Positions 1 through 7,448 of a stretch of 12,928 nt of DNA are shown here, piece after piece. Position 1 is the stretch's first letter, and the number at the start of each line of letters is the position of its first letter. The notes beneath the pieces were generated by a model, which saw only the letters and a list, made by a program, of their open reading frames with translations, was not told the DNA's origin and made no database searches. Origin of the DNA: Bacillota bacterium (GTDB taxonomy: Bacteria; Bacillota; Clostridia; Christensenellales; Aristaeellaceae); the NCBI GenBank assembly GCA_023392395.1, contig JAEVZE010000326.1, positions 1-12,928 of the forward strand, in the 5' to 3' direction. Both the position numbers and the translations under genes were made by a program.

Positions 1-218
1 CCTCTGATCCCAAGGTGCATGAGCTGGGCGTCGAGATTCTGAAGACGCTGGCTGACGAGTGCGCGTGGATCCCGATGTTCGGCACCTCCAAGCTCGTGCC
101 CACCGACAACTACTACTGGACCAACTACCCGGATTCCGCGAACCCGTACAACGGCCCGTGGTGGTGGTGGAGCAACTTCCGCTACATCATGAACGAGTTC
201 AAGGCGACCGGGAAGTAA
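1..218 (+). CDS. Family 5 ABC solute-binding protein, C-terminal end only
   Basis: This is the last 71 codons of a gene that begins outside the window; the reading frame is open from position 3 and ends at TAA. The visible end reads through a segment with WIPMFGTSKL and a Trp-rich stretch (NGPWWWWSNF), then a short basic tail. Family 5 (SBP_bac_5) binding proteins deliver oligopeptides or oligosaccharides to Opp/Dpp-type permeases, and the four genes that follow are exactly such a permease and ATPase set. The run of four tryptophans resembles the end of the sugar-binding members of this family, such as those of Thermotoga, rather than typical peptide binders (from memory, not aligned). The protein would be a lipoprotein on the outer face of the membrane, but its signal peptide is not in view. 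Confidence 0.8.
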   Translation, partial: SDPKVHELGVEILKTLADECAWIPMFGTSKLVPTDNYYWTNYPDSANPYNGPWWWWSNFRYIMNEFKATGK

Positions 219-246
219 CGTACCCCAGCCCCGTCCAGGCGGCGGA

Positions 247-281
247 CCCGGTTGGCGGGAACCTCGCGCCCGCCAACCGGG
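247..281 (+). terminator. Strong hairpin between binding-protein and permease genes
   Basis: A perfect 13-bp inverted repeat (CCCGGTTGGCGGG at 247-259, its complement at 269-281) with a 9-nt loop lies 28 bases after the stop codon. Only a short CCTTTC follows, so it is not a classic intrinsic terminator. In this position such hairpins usually end or stabilise the binding-protein mRNA so that this protein is made in excess over the permease. That role is inferred. Confidence 0.7.
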
Positions 282-300
282 CCTTTCACGCCGCTTACTG

Positions 301-307
301 AAGGAGG
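301..307 (+). promoter_or_regulatory. Ribosome binding site that sets a GTG start
   Basis: AAGGAGG lies 7 bases before GTG at 315. It decides the start of the first permease: an upstream in-frame start at 252 would lie inside the hairpin at 247-281 and would add residues unlike any permease N-terminus. Confidence 0.85.
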
Positions 308-314
308 CAGACGA

Positions 315-1310
315 GTGAAACTCTGGAAATTCATTCTCACAAGGGTCGCGCTGTGGCTGCTCACGGTCCTGGTGGGCATCACCATCGTGTTCTTCATCCA
401 GCGCATGTTGCCCTCCGACCCGATCGAGACGATGATCGGCAAGATCGTCACGATGGGAACCACGCTGACGCCGGACGCCGTCCAGGCGATCCGCGAATCG
501 CTGATGAAGCAGTACGGGCTCGAGGGCACGATGCTGGAGCAGTACGTCGCGACGTTGGGCCGCATGGTGACGCTCGACTTCGGGCCGTCCATGTCCAGCT
601 ATCCCATGCCGGTCTCGCAAATGATCGCGCAGGCGCTGCCGTACACGGTGGGGCTTCTCCTGACCACGACGCTGATCTCCTGGATCATTGGCAACGCCAT
701 CGGGCTCCTCGCCGGGTTCAAGAAGAACGCGTGGTATTCGAAGCTGCTCGAAACCGTCAGCATGTGCATTTACCCGATGCCCTACTTCATCATGGCGCTG
801 GTGATCATGATCTTTTGCGCCTACATCTACCGCTGGTTCCCGCTAATCCCGTCGATGCCCAGGTTTGAACTCTCCTTCGCCTGGGTCAGGGGCGTGGTGT
901 ACAACTCCTTTATGCCCGCGCTTTCCCTGATGCTGGTGGGCACCGGCTGGTGGATCATCAGCATGAAGTCGCTGTCCTCGGGCGTGGCGGAGGAGGACTT
1001 TGTCAGCTACGGGCGGCTGAAGGGCCTGAGCGAGGCCACCATCGGCTACCGCTACGTGTTCCGCAACTCCATCCTCTCGCAGGTGACGGCGCTGGCGCTG
1101 CAGGTCGGCGGCCTGTTTTCGGGTTCGCTGATGTGCGAAATCATCTTCGATTACCCCGGCGTGGGCCAATTGATCTCCACGGCCATCTACAACGCGGACT
1201 ACAACCTGTTGATCGGTCTGATCACCATTTCGATCATCGCCGTGGCCACCGCGACCCTGATCATCGACCTGATCTACCCGTTCCTGGACCCCAGAATCCG
1301 CTACAATTGA
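315..1310 (+). CDS. ABC transporter permease, OppB/DppB-like
   Basis: This 331-residue integral membrane protein is one half of the channel of an Opp/Dpp-type importer. The GTG start is chosen because AAGGAGG sits 7 bases before it and the N-terminus KLWKFILTRVALW is typical of the family. About six membrane segments can be seen (near residues 10-29, 108-134, 150-175, 198-216, 258-275 and 297-322). Family marks are the motif MLPSDPIE after the first helix, the cytoplasmic loop near residues 228-250 (SYGRLKGLSEATIGYRYVFRN) that contacts an ATPase, the segment EIIFDYPGVGQL (275-286), and the usual ending LDPRIRYN. It follows the binding-protein gene after a hairpin and precedes the second permease by 58 bases. 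The substrate could be peptides or oligosaccharides; the sugar enzymes downstream favour the latter. Confidence 0.92.
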   Translation: MKLWKFILTRVALWLLTVLVGITIVFFIQRMLPSDPIETMIGKIVTMGTTLTPDAVQAIRESLMKQYGLEGTMLEQYVATLGRMVTLDFGPSMSSYPMPVSQMIAQALPYTVGLLLTTTLISWIIGNAIGLLAGFKKNAWYSKLLETVSMCIYPMPYFIMALVIMIFCAYIYRWFPLIPSMPRFELSFAWVRGVVYNSFMPALSLMLVGTGWWIISMKSLSSGVAEEDFVSYGRLKGLSEATIGYRYVFRNSILSQVTALALQVGGLFSGSLMCEIIFDYPGVGQLISTAIYNADYNLLIGLITISIIAVATATLIIDLIYPFLDPRIRYN

Positions 1311-1351
1311 CTTTGGGCGCAAGGCGGCGCACGAGCGGATTTGATCATACG

Positions 1352-1360
1352 AAAAGGGGG
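1352..1360 (+). promoter_or_regulatory. Ribosome binding site that sets a TTG start
   Basis: AAAAGGGGG lies 8 bases before TTG at 1369. The ATG at 1361 is in another frame, and the next in-frame ATG (1414) has no good site before it, so TTG is the preferred start. Confidence 0.65.
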
Positions 1361-1368
1361 ATGGGACA

Positions 1369-2229
1369 TTGAATACCAATTATAAGGCGAATTTCCGGCA
1401 GGTCTGGGGCAATATGAACCTCAGGCTCAAAATCGGGCTGGCCATCGTGACGCTGTTCGTGATCCTGGGCTTTGTGGTGTACCTGTTCTGCCCGGACAAC
1501 GTGATGGGGCTGAGTACCTTCCGCAAAAACCTGAAGCCCAGCTGGGACCATCTGTTCGGCACCAACAAACAAGGGCAGGACACCTTCTGGCTGCTCATCA
1601 GCTCCATTCACATGTCGATGATCCTGGGCATCCTGGTGGCCTTCTTCGCTACCGCGATCGGCGTGATGATGGGCCTGTTCGCGGGGTTCATGGGCGGCAT
1701 GGTGGACAAAGGGATCATGTTCCTCTGTGATTCCATCATTGCGATCCCGTCGCTGCCCATCCTGATCCTGATGGGTTCGGTCCTGAAGGGACGCGCGTCG
1801 ATCTACGCCATCGCGTTGATCCTGATCCTGTTCAACTGGCCGTGGCCCGCCCGGCAGGCCAGGTCCATGGCACTGACCCTTCGGGAGCGGGATTTCATCA
1901 ACACCGCCCATTTTGCCGGCGAGGGCCGGCTCAAGATCATCGCGGTGGAGATCCTGCCCCACGTGCTGAGCTGGTCGATGGCCAACTTCGTCAACACCAT
2001 CCTGGTGGCCATCGGCGCGGAGGCGGCGCTGGCAGTACTGGGCCTTTCGTCCACCACCACGCCCACCCTGGGCAACATGATCTACTGGGCGCGCCAGTAC
2101 CAGGCGATCATGCTCAAGCAGTGGCTGTGGATCGGCTCGCCCGTGGTGGCGACGACGCTATTGTTCATCGGCCTGTTTTTGACCCATACCGGCTACAACG
2201 ACTATACGGCGGCAAAGAGGGGGCGGTAG
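1369..2229 (+). CDS. ABC transporter permease, OppC/DppC-like
   Basis: This 286-residue protein is the second membrane subunit of the Opp/Dpp-type importer. It has a cytoplasmic N-terminus with a first helix near residues 22-40, then the OppC signature HLFGTNKQGQDTFWLLI (61-77), corresponding to the family pattern H-x-x-GT-D-x-x-G-R-D. Further helices follow near 84-107, 118-157, 205-225 and 255-273. The ATPase-contact loop is near residues 171-200 (LRERDFINTAHFAGEGRLKI). The start is an uncommon TTG supported by a purine-rich site 8 bases upstream; starting at the ATG at 1414 would remove 15 residues. The gene ends one base before the ATG of the first ATPase, indicating a single transcript with coupled translation. 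Confidence 0.9.
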   Translation: MNTNYKANFRQVWGNMNLRLKIGLAIVTLFVILGFVVYLFCPDNVMGLSTFRKNLKPSWDHLFGTNKQGQDTFWLLISSIHMSMILGILVAFFATAIGVMMGLFAGFMGGMVDKGIMFLCDSIIAIPSLPILILMGSVLKGRASIYAIALILILFNWPWPARQARSMALTLRERDFINTAHFAGEGRLKIIAVEILPHVLSWSMANFVNTILVAIGAEAALAVLGLSSTTTPTLGNMIYWARQYQAIMLKQWLWIGSPVVATTLLFIGLFLTHTGYNDYTAAKRGR

Positions 2230-2230
2230 C

Positions 2231-3205
<975 letters not shown>

Positions 3206-3208
3206 ACG

Positions 3209-4192
3209 ATGGCGGACAAACTCCTGGAAGTCAAGGGACTGACGCGGGAATTCCGCATCGGCGGCTTCCTTTCGCGCAAAAAAATGCGCGCCGTGGACGA
3301 CGTGTCCTTCAGCCTTCCGGCCGGGCGCGCGTCGATACTGTCCGTGGTGGGTGAATCGGGCTGCGGCAAGACCACGCTGACCAAGATGATCCTAAGGCTC
3401 CTGGCCCCGACCTCCGGGCAGATCCTGCTGGACGGGCGCGACCTGACCAGCCGACGCGCGCTGAAGGAAAAGGACTTCTGCCGGATGGTGCAGCCGATCT
3501 TTCAGAACCCCTTCGACGCGTTCTCCTCCCGCCGGGAAGTCACCAAATACCTGATGGACACCGCCCGTTCCTACGGCGGCGCGCGCTCGAAGGCGCAGGC
3601 GCGGGAGAAGGTGGACAAGGCGCTCCGGTCCGTGGGCATGAGCCTGGACGTGGTCGCGGGCAAGTACGCCACCCAGTTTTCCGGCGGCGAACTGCAGCGG
3701 GTGTCGATCGCGCGGGCGCTGATCACCTCGCCAAAGCTCATCATCGCGGACGAACCGGTGGCGATGATCGACGCCTCGATGAAGATCAACATCGTCAACC
3801 TCTTCAGGAAGATCCGGGACGAGTACGGCATCAGCTTCATCTATGTGACCCACGACCTGTCCACCGCCTACTACGTTTCGGACTACATCGCCACGCTCTA
3901 CCGCGGCAGCCTGATCGAGTTCGGGCCGTCCAAGGCGATCATGGAAAACCCCGCCCACCCATACACGTGGCTTCTGATGAACTCGGTGCCCCACGTGGGC
4001 GAAAAGTGGAAGAGCAGCATCGTGATGTCGGAGGCGGAGACCCGGGAATTCACGCTGACGACCTGCAAATTCGCGTCGCGCTGTCCGTATGTGACCGATC
4101 AATGCACGTCCTCCCGGCCGCCGATGATGGGCCTTGGCGACGGGCGCAGCGTTTTGTGTCACAAGCCTATGTCAAACCCCGGCAAACTGTGA
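3209..4192 (+). CDS. ABC transporter ATP-binding protein, OppF/DppF-like
   Basis: This 327-residue protein is the partner ATPase of the same importer, expected to form a heterodimer with the preceding gene product. Motifs are Walker A GESGCGKTT (48-56), Q-loop Gln99 in QPIFQNPFDAF, signature FSGGELQR (157-164), Walker B LIIADEP with Glu182, and H-loop His215 in YVTHDLS. The C-terminal region has HPYTWLLMNSVP and cysteines 286, 292, 299 and 317. The sequence DEPVAMIDAS after Walker B resembles the DEPVSM(I/L)D form found in oligosaccharide-type members of this family (from memory), whereas OppF of enteric bacteria has DEPVSALD. AAAGGAGG at 3190-3197, inside the end of the previous gene, lies 11 bases before the ATG, and only three bases separate the two genes. 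No terminator with a T-run follows; the next 270 bases hold the inverted-repeat element. Confidence 0.93.
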   Translation: MADKLLEVKGLTREFRIGGFLSRKKMRAVDDVSFSLPAGRASILSVVGESGCGKTTLTKMILRLLAPTSGQILLDGRDLTSRRALKEKDFCRMVQPIFQNPFDAFSSRREVTKYLMDTARSYGGARSKAQAREKVDKALRSVGMSLDVVAGKYATQFSGGELQRVSIARALITSPKLIIADEPVAMIDASMKINIVNLFRKIRDEYGISFIYVTHDLSTAYYVSDYIATLYRGSLIEFGPSKAIMENPAHPYTWLLMNSVPHVGEKWKSSIVMSEAETREFTLTTCKFASRCPYVTDQCTSSRPPMMGLGDGRSVLCHKPMSNPGKL

Positions 4193-4212
4193 TAAAATCG
4201 GGAAAAGCGCTT

Positions 4213-4238
4213 ATACCAATTCCAAACATTCTTTCGTC
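4213..4238 (+). repeat. Left terminal inverted repeat
   Basis: The 26-bp left arm begins ATACCAAT and ends TTTCGTC. It differs from the complement of the right arm at four places (arm positions 9, 11, 15 and 19). Confidence 0.7.
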
Positions 4239-4420
4239 GTCGCGGTGGTGCTTTTCGCGCAGGGGAGGTTGGTTTCCCCGGGGGGAAACCAAGTCGCTTC
4301 GCGACCGCGCGATTCAAATGGATTTGAATCGCACGCCGTTGTGTCGCCTTCCGTTCACCGTAGCGCTGCTACGGCTCACTCCGGCTCCTAGCCCTGCATC
4401 GAAAATCCCTCGCCGCTTTG

Positions 4421-4446
4421 GACGAAACAATATTTTGCATTGGTAT
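4421..4446 (-). repeat. Right terminal inverted repeat
   Basis: The right arm begins GACGAAA and ends ATTGGTAT, and pairs with 4213-4238. It overlaps a very weak promoter-like pair (TTGGAC at 4418 and TGGTAT at 4441 with 17-base spacing, the latter matching the -10 consensus at only three positions), which I do not call as a promoter. Confidence 0.7.
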
Positions 4447-4465
4447 TCACAAAGGGGGATGGCCT

Positions 4466-5575
4466 ATGGCAAACCTGAAACTTGGACCGGGCCATAATTT
4501 AGAAACAGGACTGGGCTCCGCGCCGATACTAAACAGCGTGCGCACCCGGTGCATCAGTCCGGAGAACATCACCGGCGATAAGAACATGGGCGGGCACGAG
4601 TCCAGCCCGCTGGGCGTTTCCCGCAAGGGTTCGCCGTCCATCACGCTGATGGAGGACTGCGCCACCATGCTGGGCGACATCCGCGGCTGCGGCGTGATCC
4701 AGCGCATCTGGTTCTCGCTGCCCGAGTGCGAGCACGCCCGCGCCAACGCGCTCAGGGACATCGTGCTGCGCATCTACTGGGACGACGAAAAGAAGCCGTC
4801 GGTCGAATGCCCGCTGGGGGACTTCTTCTGCTGCGGCTTTGCCCGTAGGACGCAAATCAACTCGCTGCCCATCGTGGTGGCCCCGGCGGGCGGGTTTAAC
4901 TGCTTTTTCTCGATGCCGTTCCGCCGCGCGGCGCGCATCACCGTGCAAAACCAGGGCGAGCGCGTGGAAAAGTTCTATTACTCCATTCATTACGCGCTGC
5001 TCGACCTTCTGCCCGAGGACGTGGGCTACTTCCACGCCCAGTGGCGGCGCGACAACCAGACCGAAAAGGGCATGGACTTTACGGTGCTGGACGGCGTGAC
5101 CGGCCGCGGCAAGTTCATGGGCATGTACGTGGCCTATATGCCGCTGCAGCGAGACTGGTGGGGCGAGGGCGAGGTCAAGTTCTACATCGACGACGACACC
5201 TGGCCCAGCATCTGCGACGGCGGGCTGGAGAACTACTTCGGTGGGCGGTTTTTGCGGCAGCACCACCGGATGGTGGAGCCCGCGCTGTTCATGACGCCCT
5301 TCATGGGCTACCCGTTTGCCAGCATGCCCATCCCGGTGGATGAGGAGGAGTACGCGGGCAGCCTCTCCGGCATGCACGGCATGTACCGCTTCCACATCTA
5401 CGACCCCATCGCCTTCGACAAGAACCTTCGCGTGACCATCCAGCAGATCGGGTCCAGCGAAGGGGCGATGTTTGAGCGCTGCGACGACATCTCCACCGTT
5501 GCCTACTGGTATCAGCTGGAGCCCCACGGCACCTTCCCCAAACTCCCGGCGCAGACGGAGCGCGTGCCAAGATGA
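4466..5575 (+). CDS. GH172 (DUF2961) glycoside hydrolase, copy 1
   Basis: This 369-residue protein belongs to the family once called DUF2961 and now GH172, whose characterised members act on alpha-D-fructofuranosyl (difructose dianhydride I synthase/hydrolase) or alpha-D-arabinofuranosyl linkages. Family marks are SPENITGDKN near the N-terminus, VIQRIWFSLP (78-87), LRIYWDDEKKPSVECPLGDFF (101-121), YFHAQWRR (188-195) and the active-site stretch from WWGEGE to ENYF. Glu234 and Glu255 stand 21 residues apart, the same spacing as the nucleophile and acid/base pair reported for the founding enzyme (E270/E291, from memory). The second half of the motif is GGLENYF instead of the common GTGTEDYF, so its specificity may differ. 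No signal peptide is visible, so it should be cytoplasmic. ATG at 4466 follows AAAGGGGG (4451-4458). The stop overlaps the next start (ATGA). Confidence 0.87.
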   Translation: MANLKLGPGHNLETGLGSAPILNSVRTRCISPENITGDKNMGGHESSPLGVSRKGSPSITLMEDCATMLGDIRGCGVIQRIWFSLPECEHARANALRDIVLRIYWDDEKKPSVECPLGDFFCCGFARRTQINSLPIVVAPAGGFNCFFSMPFRRAARITVQNQGERVEKFYYSIHYALLDLLPEDVGYFHAQWRRDNQTEKGMDFTVLDGVTGRGKFMGMYVAYMPLQRDWWGEGEVKFYIDDDTWPSICDGGLENYFGGRFLRQHHRMVEPALFMTPFMGYPFASMPIPVDEEEYAGSLSGMHGMYRFHIYDPIAFDKNLRVTIQQIGSSEGAMFERCDDISTVAYWYQLEPHGTFPKLPAQTERVPR

Positions 5576-6315
5576 AAAAGATTCTGCCGCCGCTGATCGC
5601 GCTGATGATGGCTGTGAGCCTTCTGGTCTTTGCCGAGCCCCAGAAGGTGCGGCTTGAGGTCTACCTGATCGACCCCTGCGGCAAGTGCATGGGCGGTGTG
5701 GGCCGCGGCTGCGGCGAGTGCGCCGTGGAGCGCGAGATGGCGGTGCGCTACGAACAACTGCTGAAGGGCGACGATTATGATCTGATCCTGTACAACCTGC
5801 GGGAGGATTCCGGTCTTCTGGACGAGCGCGACCAGCGCCTGAAGGCGCTGGGCATTCAGGGGGATGTGCCCTGGCCCACCATGTTCATCGGCGAGGCGGT
5901 GTTCCTGGCGGACGGGTCGCAGGACGACCAGATTGTCTCTTACCTGAAGGGCGGCCTGACCGGCTACCCCGGCTACGACGCCGTCCAGAAAACGGCCGAG
6001 GAGCAGGCGCAGCGGGAACCGGGCAACATCGTCTACCTGTACTCCTCCTATTGCGAGAGCTGCAAGGAAGTCTCCAGGTGGCTCCGGTACGCGCTGCCCG
6101 AGGGGTACACGGTGGAAAAGTACGACCTGGCCACAGAAGAGGGGGTCAGGGAGCAGCTTGCGCTTTGCCAGAAGTACGGCATCCAAGAGGAGGACCTCTT
6201 CGTCCCCTTCATCGCCTACGGCGACTACCACTTCATGGGCAGGGACGCAATCTTCCTGAGCCTGCTCAGCCGCATCCAGGAACACCCCAATCTCAAAACA
6301 CAAGCCGGACAATGA
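5572..6315 (+). CDS. Exported protein with two thioredoxin/glutaredoxin-like domains
   Basis: This 247-residue protein starts with a signal peptide or N-terminal anchor (MKKILPPLIALMMAVSLLVFA) without a lipoprotein Cys. Two halves each look like a small thioredoxin-fold domain. Domain 1 (about 26-128) has CGKC at 36-39, a further CGEC at 47-50, and a likely cis-Pro strand WPTMFIGEAVFLAD (101-114). Domain 2 (about 150-240) has CESC at 161-164 and a matching strand VPFIAYGDYHFMG (211-223). All CxxC pairs are intact, so a disulfide exchange role on the outside of the membrane is plausible; no partner is evident. The ATG overlaps the stop of the GH172 gene before it (ATGA), so translation is probably coupled. 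The 32 bases after its stop carry the ribosome binding site of the second GH172 gene. Its presence within a sugar operon is odd. I do not recognise a named gene. Confidence 0.72.
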   Translation: MKKILPPLIALMMAVSLLVFAEPQKVRLEVYLIDPCGKCMGGVGRGCGECAVEREMAVRYEQLLKGDDYDLILYNLREDSGLLDERDQRLKALGIQGDVPWPTMFIGEAVFLADGSQDDQIVSYLKGGLTGYPGYDAVQKTAEEQAQREPGNIVYLYSSYCESCKEVSRWLRYALPEGYTVEKYDLATEEGVREQLALCQKYGIQEEDLFVPFIAYGDYHFMGRDAIFLSLLSRIQEHPNLKTQAGQ

Positions 6316-6347
6316 GTTGACCGGTGATTTCAAGGAGGGAACCTGCC

Positions 6348-7445
6348 ATGTTCGACGGATTCTTCACCAACCCTTCCACGCTGCCGCTCCTCTCCAGCGC
6401 CAAGTCCCGCAGCATTTCCGCGGAAAATATGACCGGCGAAAAGAACAACGGCGCGCTGGCCACCGCCGGCACCGGCGAAAAGTGCGCCCGCGACCTGGGC
6501 AGGGGCTGGAAGGTCTCGCCTTCCTACGCGGTGCAGCCAGGCGAGGTGTTCACCATGGCCGAGATCGAGGGCCCCGGCGTCATCCAGAGCATCTGGCTCA
6601 CCGGCCACATCAGCCGCGACATCATCATCCGCTTCTACTGGGACGACCAGGAGCAGCCCAGCGTCGAAGCGCCGATCTCTGACTTCTTCGCCTGCGGCTG
6701 GTACAACAACAGTGAAAACTGGTTCGACGTGAAGTTTGACCAGCTGAACTCCGCGATGGTGTGCGTGAACCCCAACCACGCGCTCAACTGCTACTGGTCC
6801 ATGCCCTTCCGCAAGAAGGCCAAGATCACGCTGGAAAACCGCCACAAAGACAAGGAGCGCATCGTCTACTACCAGGTCAACTACGCGCTGATGGAGATCC
6901 CGGAGGAAGCCGCCTACTTCCACGCCCAGTTCCGCCGCGTCAACCCCGTGCCCTTCAAGGAGGACTTCACGATACTGGAGGGTGTCAAGGGCCGCGGCCA
7001 CTACGTGGGCACCTCGCTGTCCGTGGGCCTCAACGGCCTGGGCAAGTGGTGGGGCGAGGGGGAAATCAAGTTCTTCATGGACGGCGACGAGAACCCCACC
7101 ATCTGCGGCACCGGCACCGAGGATTACTTCCTGGGCGCGTTTGACTGGGACGTGGCGGGCAAGTACACCACCTACAACTCGCTCTACGGCGGTATGTACC
7201 ATGTGCAGATCCCCGACGGGCTGTACAAGTCGCAGCAGCGCTTCTCGATGTACCGCTGGCACGTGGTGGATCCGATCCGCTTCGACAGCGACCTCAGGGT
7301 CACCATTCAGGACTTGGGCTGGTACAAGGACTGGCGCTATCAGCCCCGGCAGGACGACATGGCTTCCGTCGCCTACTGGTATCAGACGCTACCCACCGCG
7401 CTGTTCCCGGAACTGCCCGATCCGGACTACCTGGAGATCACTTGA
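6348..7445 (+). CDS. GH172 (DUF2961) glycoside hydrolase, copy 2
   Basis: This 365-residue paralog of the earlier GH172 gene shares its layout: SAENMTGEKNNGA (24-36), VIQSIWLTGHISRDIIIRFY (78-97), SVEAPISDFFACGWY (105-119), YFHAQFRR (190-197) and WWGEGEIKFFMDGDENP (234-250). The candidate catalytic residues are Glu237 and Glu258, again 21 apart, and here the second lies in the common form GTGTEDYF. This copy is therefore the more typical family member. It has no signal peptide, so it should act in the cytoplasm on imported oligosaccharides. ATG at 6348 is chosen because AAGGAGGG lies 8 bases before it; an in-frame GTG at 6324 lacks such a site. Substrate cannot be read from sequence: fructofuranosides, D-arabinofuranosides or something new are all possible. 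Confidence 0.9.
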   Translation: MFDGFFTNPSTLPLLSSAKSRSISAENMTGEKNNGALATAGTGEKCARDLGRGWKVSPSYAVQPGEVFTMAEIEGPGVIQSIWLTGHISRDIIIRFYWDDQEQPSVEAPISDFFACGWYNNSENWFDVKFDQLNSAMVCVNPNHALNCYWSMPFRKKAKITLENRHKDKERIVYYQVNYALMEIPEEAAYFHAQFRRVNPVPFKEDFTILEGVKGRGHYVGTSLSVGLNGLGKWWGEGEIKFFMDGDENPTICGTGTEDYFLGAFDWDVAGKYTTYNSLYGGMYHVQIPDGLYKSQQRFSMYRWHVVDPIRFDSDLRVTIQDLGWYKDWRYQPRQDDMASVAYWYQTLPTALFPELPDPDYLEIT

Positions 7446-7448
7446 TCG

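Larger units (their letters stand above)
4213..4446. repeat. MITE-like extragenic element with terminal inverted repeats
   Basis: A 234-bp non-coding segment is bounded by imperfect inverted repeats: 4213-4238 matches the reverse complement of 4421-4446 at 22 of 26 bases. Weaker matches continue inward (GCGG, TTTTCG and GCAGGG at 4242-4264 against their complements at 4392-4416). Inside lie four hairpins: 4269-4292 (11-bp stem, 2-nt loop), 4293-4305 (5-bp stem), 4306-4335 (13 of 14 pairs around GATTCAAAT) and 4358-4374 (7-bp stem). The ends are AT-richer than the GC-rich genes around. No transposase gene and no clear target-site duplication are seen. It ends 4 bases before the purine-rich ribosome binding site of the first GH172 gene. 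It may be a non-autonomous mobile repeat, a structured extragenic repeat or a leader RNA; repeat status cannot be proven from one copy. Confidence 0.7.

Noticed and set aside
1370..1380. TGAATACCAAT at the start of the OppC-like gene matches the outer end of the right terminal repeat (4439-4449) in inverted orientation.
   Set aside because: Eleven bases only, inside a coding start, with no further matching sequence; probably chance.
4306..4374. Hairpins in the inverted-repeat element considered as a CRISPR array or a tRNA.
   Set aside because: There is no direct repeat with regular spacers, and no cloverleaf or T-arm signature.
4134..4391. An 85-codon plus-strand reading frame through the OppF end and the inverted-repeat element.
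   Set aside because: It overlaps the real ATPase gene, runs through hairpins, lacks a ribosome binding site, and its product has the look of a translated repeat.
4418..4446. A promoter pair TTGGAC / TGGTAT with 17-base spacing in the right terminal repeat.
   Set aside because: The spacing is right, but the -10 box matches TATAAT at only three of six positions.
4529..5527. Long minus-strand frames opposite both GH172 genes (also 6330-7262).
   Set aside because: They are GC-driven shadows with His/Val/Ala-rich products and no ribosome binding site; the plus-strand proteins carry the GH172 motifs.
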